This document shows positions 5,348 to 7,448 of a DNA stretch of 7,448 nt, one piece after another. The first letter of the stretch is position 1, and every line of letters starts with the position of its first letter. The position numbers were made by a program, and so were the translations under genes. Below the pieces are notes generated by a model. That model saw only the letters and a list, made by a program, of their open reading frames with translations. It was not told the origin of the DNA and searched no databases. This DNA is from Woeseiaceae bacterium (GTDB lineage: Bacteria > Pseudomonadota > Gammaproteobacteria > Steroidobacterales > Woeseiaceae). The stretch covers positions 1 through 7,448 of the forward strand of contig JAKEGN010000040.1 in NCBI GenBank assembly GCA_022615525.1, read 5' to 3'.

Positions 5348-7033
5348 TCAGAAGCTGCGCTTGGCCTCGATCAGAAGTTGCGTCCCGCGAATATCGGATC
5401 TGCCGTCCAGCGGATAGGCCAGGTCGATGTGCAGCATTTTGCCGAAGCCGGTGCGGGAATTGCCAAGCCGCAGTCCTACGCCGACGTTGCGCAGCAATCC
5501 CAGGTTCTCGCCGGACACCGGGCTGTCGCCCCAGGTCCGGCCCGCGTCAAAGAACGCCGCGGCGCCGACGTGAAACAGGCGGAACAGGTACCAGTCGGTG
5601 AAGAACCGCTGCTCGATAGTCAGCAGCGCTCTCGAGTCGCCCGTCTGGTAACGGATCGGGTAGCCGCGCAGACCGCTGTCGCCGCCCAGCAGCACCTGGT
5701 TGTCGATGTCGAGATTTGCGCCCGCAGCAACGTCCAGGCCGACGTAAAGAAGACGGTCTTCCGATTGCTGCAAGTGGTAGTTCGCAAAACCCGAAAGCAG
5801 TACGTTTTCGGCACTACCCGACACGATCCGGCTGCCCAGTTGCGCGCCGAGCAGGAACGTGCCCTTTTGGCCGGCACGGAAACCGTTGCTGTAGGCCGTG
5901 TTGATGTGAAATCCGGTCGCGGACGAGCCAGCCGATGCAGACGAAAAGCCGACCTTGGCACTGAATCGTGTACCGAAATACAGGTCTTCGGTGCGCTGTA
6001 TCTGATCGAAATTCCGCACCGTCTCGAAGTGATCCTCCATGACCTCGATTCCCAGGTACGGAAAGACGTAGCGCCGGTCTTCAGGCATTATGGTTTGCGG
6101 TAGCTGGTCGTCGGGGACCGCCGAGAACTCGTGATTGTCATACACGAGGCCAGCCAACAGGCGACGCGTCCAGCCCTGACTGAGACCCTTTGACCAGCCA
6201 CCACTCAGTTCGTGGTAAGCAAGATCGTGCTCGAATTGCGCTTCCTTTTCTCCGAGGTCGTAAAGCGTGTCCGTCCTTTGAGCGGAAAGTACCGCGGCGC
6301 CGACAGCATTTCGACTGTCCAGCGCATAGAAAGGTTTGCCAATCTGCAACTGGCGTTCGAAGCCGTCACTGTTTGCGGAAAAAAGGGCAGCCGCATCGTA
6401 GCGGCTGCCGCCAAGTCGTTGCTTGGCGACTTCGAATATCGTATTGCTGCGGTCGACGTCGGACCGGTATTTGGCGGCAACGTAAGCCCCCGTGCCGAGG
6501 AGGTTGTGCTCCTTCACGCCGAAGCCGCCGCTGTTTACGCCGCCATGCCTGCCGAATGCAAGGTCGGCACTGAGTGTCCAGACATCCGTCGTCTTTACCG
6601 CCAGGTCGACAACGCCGTTTTCATACCGCACCGGCTCGATGCTCACGTCACCAATATAGTGATTGGCGCGGAGTATGCGTTCCGTTTCTTCCGCCGACTG
6701 CCGGGAGTATTCGTCCCCCTCGGCAAAGAGCAGCTGCGATTCGATGACCTCCGGGCGGGTCCTGACGTGCAAAGCATTCGCCATGCGATAAAGCCAGCGG
6801 TCTTCTGCAGGGATTTCAGGATCGAAGATGTTGCGATTGTCGATGATGATCTGGCCTATCGTGGCCTCGTCCATTTCCAGCGCGGCGGGTGTCAGTCTTG
6901 CCGAGACCAGGTTGCCGGAGTTTAGATCCGATTCGGCAAAAGCATTGCCCGTGGCAAGGATCATGATCACCGCCGGGCAAGAGGCTGCGCTGACGTGCCG
7001 GAGCCACACTGTCCCGGCCGACCGGATTCCCAT
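5348..7033 (-). CDS. BamA/TamA (Omp85)-family outer-membrane protein with a single POTRA domain
   Basis: I choose the ATG at 7031-7033 (561 residues). It has an excellent Shine-Dalgarno, GGAGGG, ending 4 nt upstream, and it starts a compact signal peptide with a hydrophobic core and likely cleavage at AFA-ES (33/34). A GTG at 7078 would add 15 residues without these merits. After the signal comes one POTRA-like module (about 58-152): strand TIGQIIIDNRNIFD, an insert of about 20 residues (PAEDRWLYRMANALHV), then RPEVIESQLLFAEGDEYSRQ, ERILRANHYIGDVSIEP and VVDLAVKTTDVW. The rest (about 155-561) is a beta-barrel with alternating aromatic strands. GGDSGLRGYP (450-459) is the conserved barrel-loop (VRGF/LRGY) motif with Arg456, followed by FFDAGRTWG. 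The protein ends in Phe, the usual recognition signal for barrel insertion. BamA has five POTRAs and TamA three, so this belongs to a shorter Omp85 subfamily of unknown cargo; it may insert, secrete or tether something. It is convergent with the PAP2 gene (14 bp apart) and divergent from the sigma-factor gene. Confidence 0.88.
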   Translation of the reverse strand: MGIRSAGTVWLRHVSAASCPAVIMILATGNAFAESDLNSGNLVSARLTPAALEMDEATIGQIIIDNRNIFDPEIPAEDRWLYRMANALHVRTRPEVIESQLLFAEGDEYSRQSAEETERILRANHYIGDVSIEPVRYENGVVDLAVKTTDVWTLSADLAFGRHGGVNSGGFGVKEHNLLGTGAYVAAKYRSDVDRSNTIFEVAKQRLGGSRYDAAALFSANSDGFERQLQIGKPFYALDSRNAVGAAVLSAQRTDTLYDLGEKEAQFEHDLAYHELSGGWSKGLSQGWTRRLLAGLVYDNHEFSAVPDDQLPQTIMPEDRRYVFPYLGIEVMEDHFETVRNFDQIQRTEDLYFGTRFSAKVGFSSASAGSSATGFHINTAYSNGFRAGQKGTFLLGAQLGSRIVSGSAENVLLSGFANYHLQQSEDRLLYVGLDVAAGANLDIDNQVLLGGDSGLRGYPIRYQTGDSRALLTIEQRFFTDWYLFRLFHVGAAAFFDAGRTWGDSPVSGENLGLLRNVGVGLRLGNSRTGFGKMLHIDLAYPLDGRSDIRGTQLLIEAKRSF

Positions 7034-7142
7034 GCTTCCCTCCGATGTTGATGATTCAGGTCCTGCTGCGTTCGACACGCACGGAAAATAGACGATGCCG
7101 ACGAATTAATCGGTCCGGAATACCGTGCCAGTGTGGCGGCGA

Positions 7143-7163
7143 TCGACCGGAATTGCCGGTCGA
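7143..7163. promoter_or_regulatory. 8-bp inverted repeat beside the sigma-factor promoter (candidate operator)
   Basis: TCGACCGG (7143-7150) and CCGGTCGA (7156-7163) are perfect reverse complements around AATTG. The repeat ends 7 bp before a good -10 element (TAAAAT, 7171-7176), so it covers the -35 region, where a bound protein would block or replace sigma contact. The left arm's CCGGAAT also occurs at 7115-7121, 32 bp upstream. Eight-base arms with a short loop arise by chance a few times in a window of this size, so position is the main argument. Confidence 0.35.
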
Positions 7164-7176
7164 CTTCGTCTAAAAT
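7149..7176 (+). promoter_or_regulatory. Candidate promoter of the ECF sigma-factor gene
   Basis: TAAAAT (7171-7176) matches the sigma-70 -10 consensus at five of six bases and would start transcription near 7183, just before the GGAG at 7188-7191. No TTGACA-like -35 lies at the right distance; the position holds GGAATT (7149-7154). GGAAT followed by CGTC (7167-7170) resembles an ECF-type promoter, which would mean self-activation, but the 13-bp spacer is about three bases shorter than usual. Which sigma reads it is open. Confidence 0.35.
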
Positions 7177-7205
7177 CCCGGATACGCGGAGTCCAACCTG
7201 TCGTG

Positions 7206-7448
7206 ATGCTTTACGCATTAGATAAAAAGCTTGTAAAACAAATGCTTGCCGGAGACGAACAGGCGTTCCGGCGCTTCTTTGACGACAACTTTCGACGTCT
7301 GTATCGATTCGCGCTCGCACGGCTTGGCAATGATACGGATGCGGCCGAGGAGGTCGCGCAAATGGCAATGTGCAAGGCGACGCAGAACCTGGACAGTTAC
7401 AGGGGGGAAGCGGCGCTGTTTACCTGGCTGTGCACGATCTGCCGGAAC
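7206..7448 (+). CDS. ECF-type RNA polymerase sigma factor, N-terminal part (runs off the window)
   Basis: The frame stays open from the start to the end of the window, giving 81 residues of sigma-70 region 2. VKQMLAGDEQAFRRFFDDNFRRLYRFALARL (10-40) is the first helix block. GNDTDAAEEVAQMAMCKATQNL (41-62) carries the core-polymerase-binding DAAEEV signature. SYRGEAALFTWLCTICRN (64-81) is region 2.3-2.4, which melts and reads the -10 element. Region 4 lies beyond the edge. The start is the ATG at 7206 or the adjoining in-frame GTG at 7203; GGAG (7188-7191) is 14 and 11 nt away respectively, so GTG is slightly favoured by spacing. The gene is divergent from the Omp85-like gene over about 170 bp. 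An anti-sigma or membrane regulator may follow outside the window. Family call is firm, target genes unknown. Confidence 0.9.
   Translation, partial: MLYALDKKLVKQMLAGDEQAFRRFFDDNFRRLYRFALARLGNDTDAAEEVAQMAMCKATQNLDSYRGEAALFTWLCTICRN

Noticed and set aside
5378..6925. Two long plus-strand open frames (5378-6103 and 6212-6925) opposite the Omp85-like gene
   Set aside because: They share the shadow frame of the minus-strand gene, have no start signals or domain features, and the minus-strand product has a signal peptide, POTRA, barrel motif and C-terminal Phe.
7034..7078. Upstream GTG start adding 15 residues to the Omp85-like protein
   Set aside because: The added residues are polar and would precede the signal peptide; the ATG at 7033 has GGAGGG at ideal spacing.

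Overview
The window looks like a GC-rich chromosomal segment from a Gram-negative proteobacterium, probably a gammaproteobacterium. The signs are an Omp85-type outer-membrane barrel protein, an RlmI-type 23S rRNA methyltransferase, a DASS/SLC13 permease of the RCK_C-containing type, and a proteobacterial-style ECF sigma factor. Species-level placement is not possible by reading alone. I see no tRNA, rRNA, insertion sequence, integrase, CRISPR array or origin.

Layout: (1) 2-675 (+) is the 3' part of an SLC13-family permease gene that entered the window already open. It keeps two RCK_C (TrkA_C) domains and the extreme C-terminus. The membrane segment between them is missing and the reading frame changes at the junction, so it reads as a pseudogene. 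(2) 704-1900 (-) is a complete RlmI-like rRNA methyltransferase, convergent with the permease. (3) 1901-2085 is a divergent intergenic region with a striking AT-rich 11-bp inverted repeat. (4) 2086-2538 (+) is a small six-cysteine protein that I do not recognise. (5) 2539-2685 is a non-coding stretch with a terminator-like hairpin and a long palindrome. (6) 2686-4653 and 4626-5333 (+) are an overlapping gene pair: an LTA-synthase/sulfatase-type membrane transferase and a PAP2-family phosphatase. (7) 5348-7033 (-) is a single-POTRA Omp85/BamA-like outer-membrane protein, convergent with the PAP2 gene across a hairpin. (8) 7034-7205 is a divergent regulatory region with an inverted repeat next to a good -10 element. 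(9) 7206 to the window end (+) is the N-terminal part of an ECF sigma factor.

The theme is the cell envelope. The membrane transferase and the PAP2 phosphatase are translationally linked and probably act together on the outer face of the inner membrane: one moves a phospholipid head group (phosphoglycerol or phosphoethanolamine) onto an acceptor, and the other dephosphorylates a lipid phosphate. The Omp85-like protein sits in the outer membrane, and the divergent ECF sigma factor could belong to an envelope response, but nothing in the window proves a link between these two. No clearly new system is visible. The best leads are the unrecognised six-Cys protein beside the transferase/phosphatase pair, the two unexplained palindromic elements around it, and the fresh-looking deletion in the permease gene.
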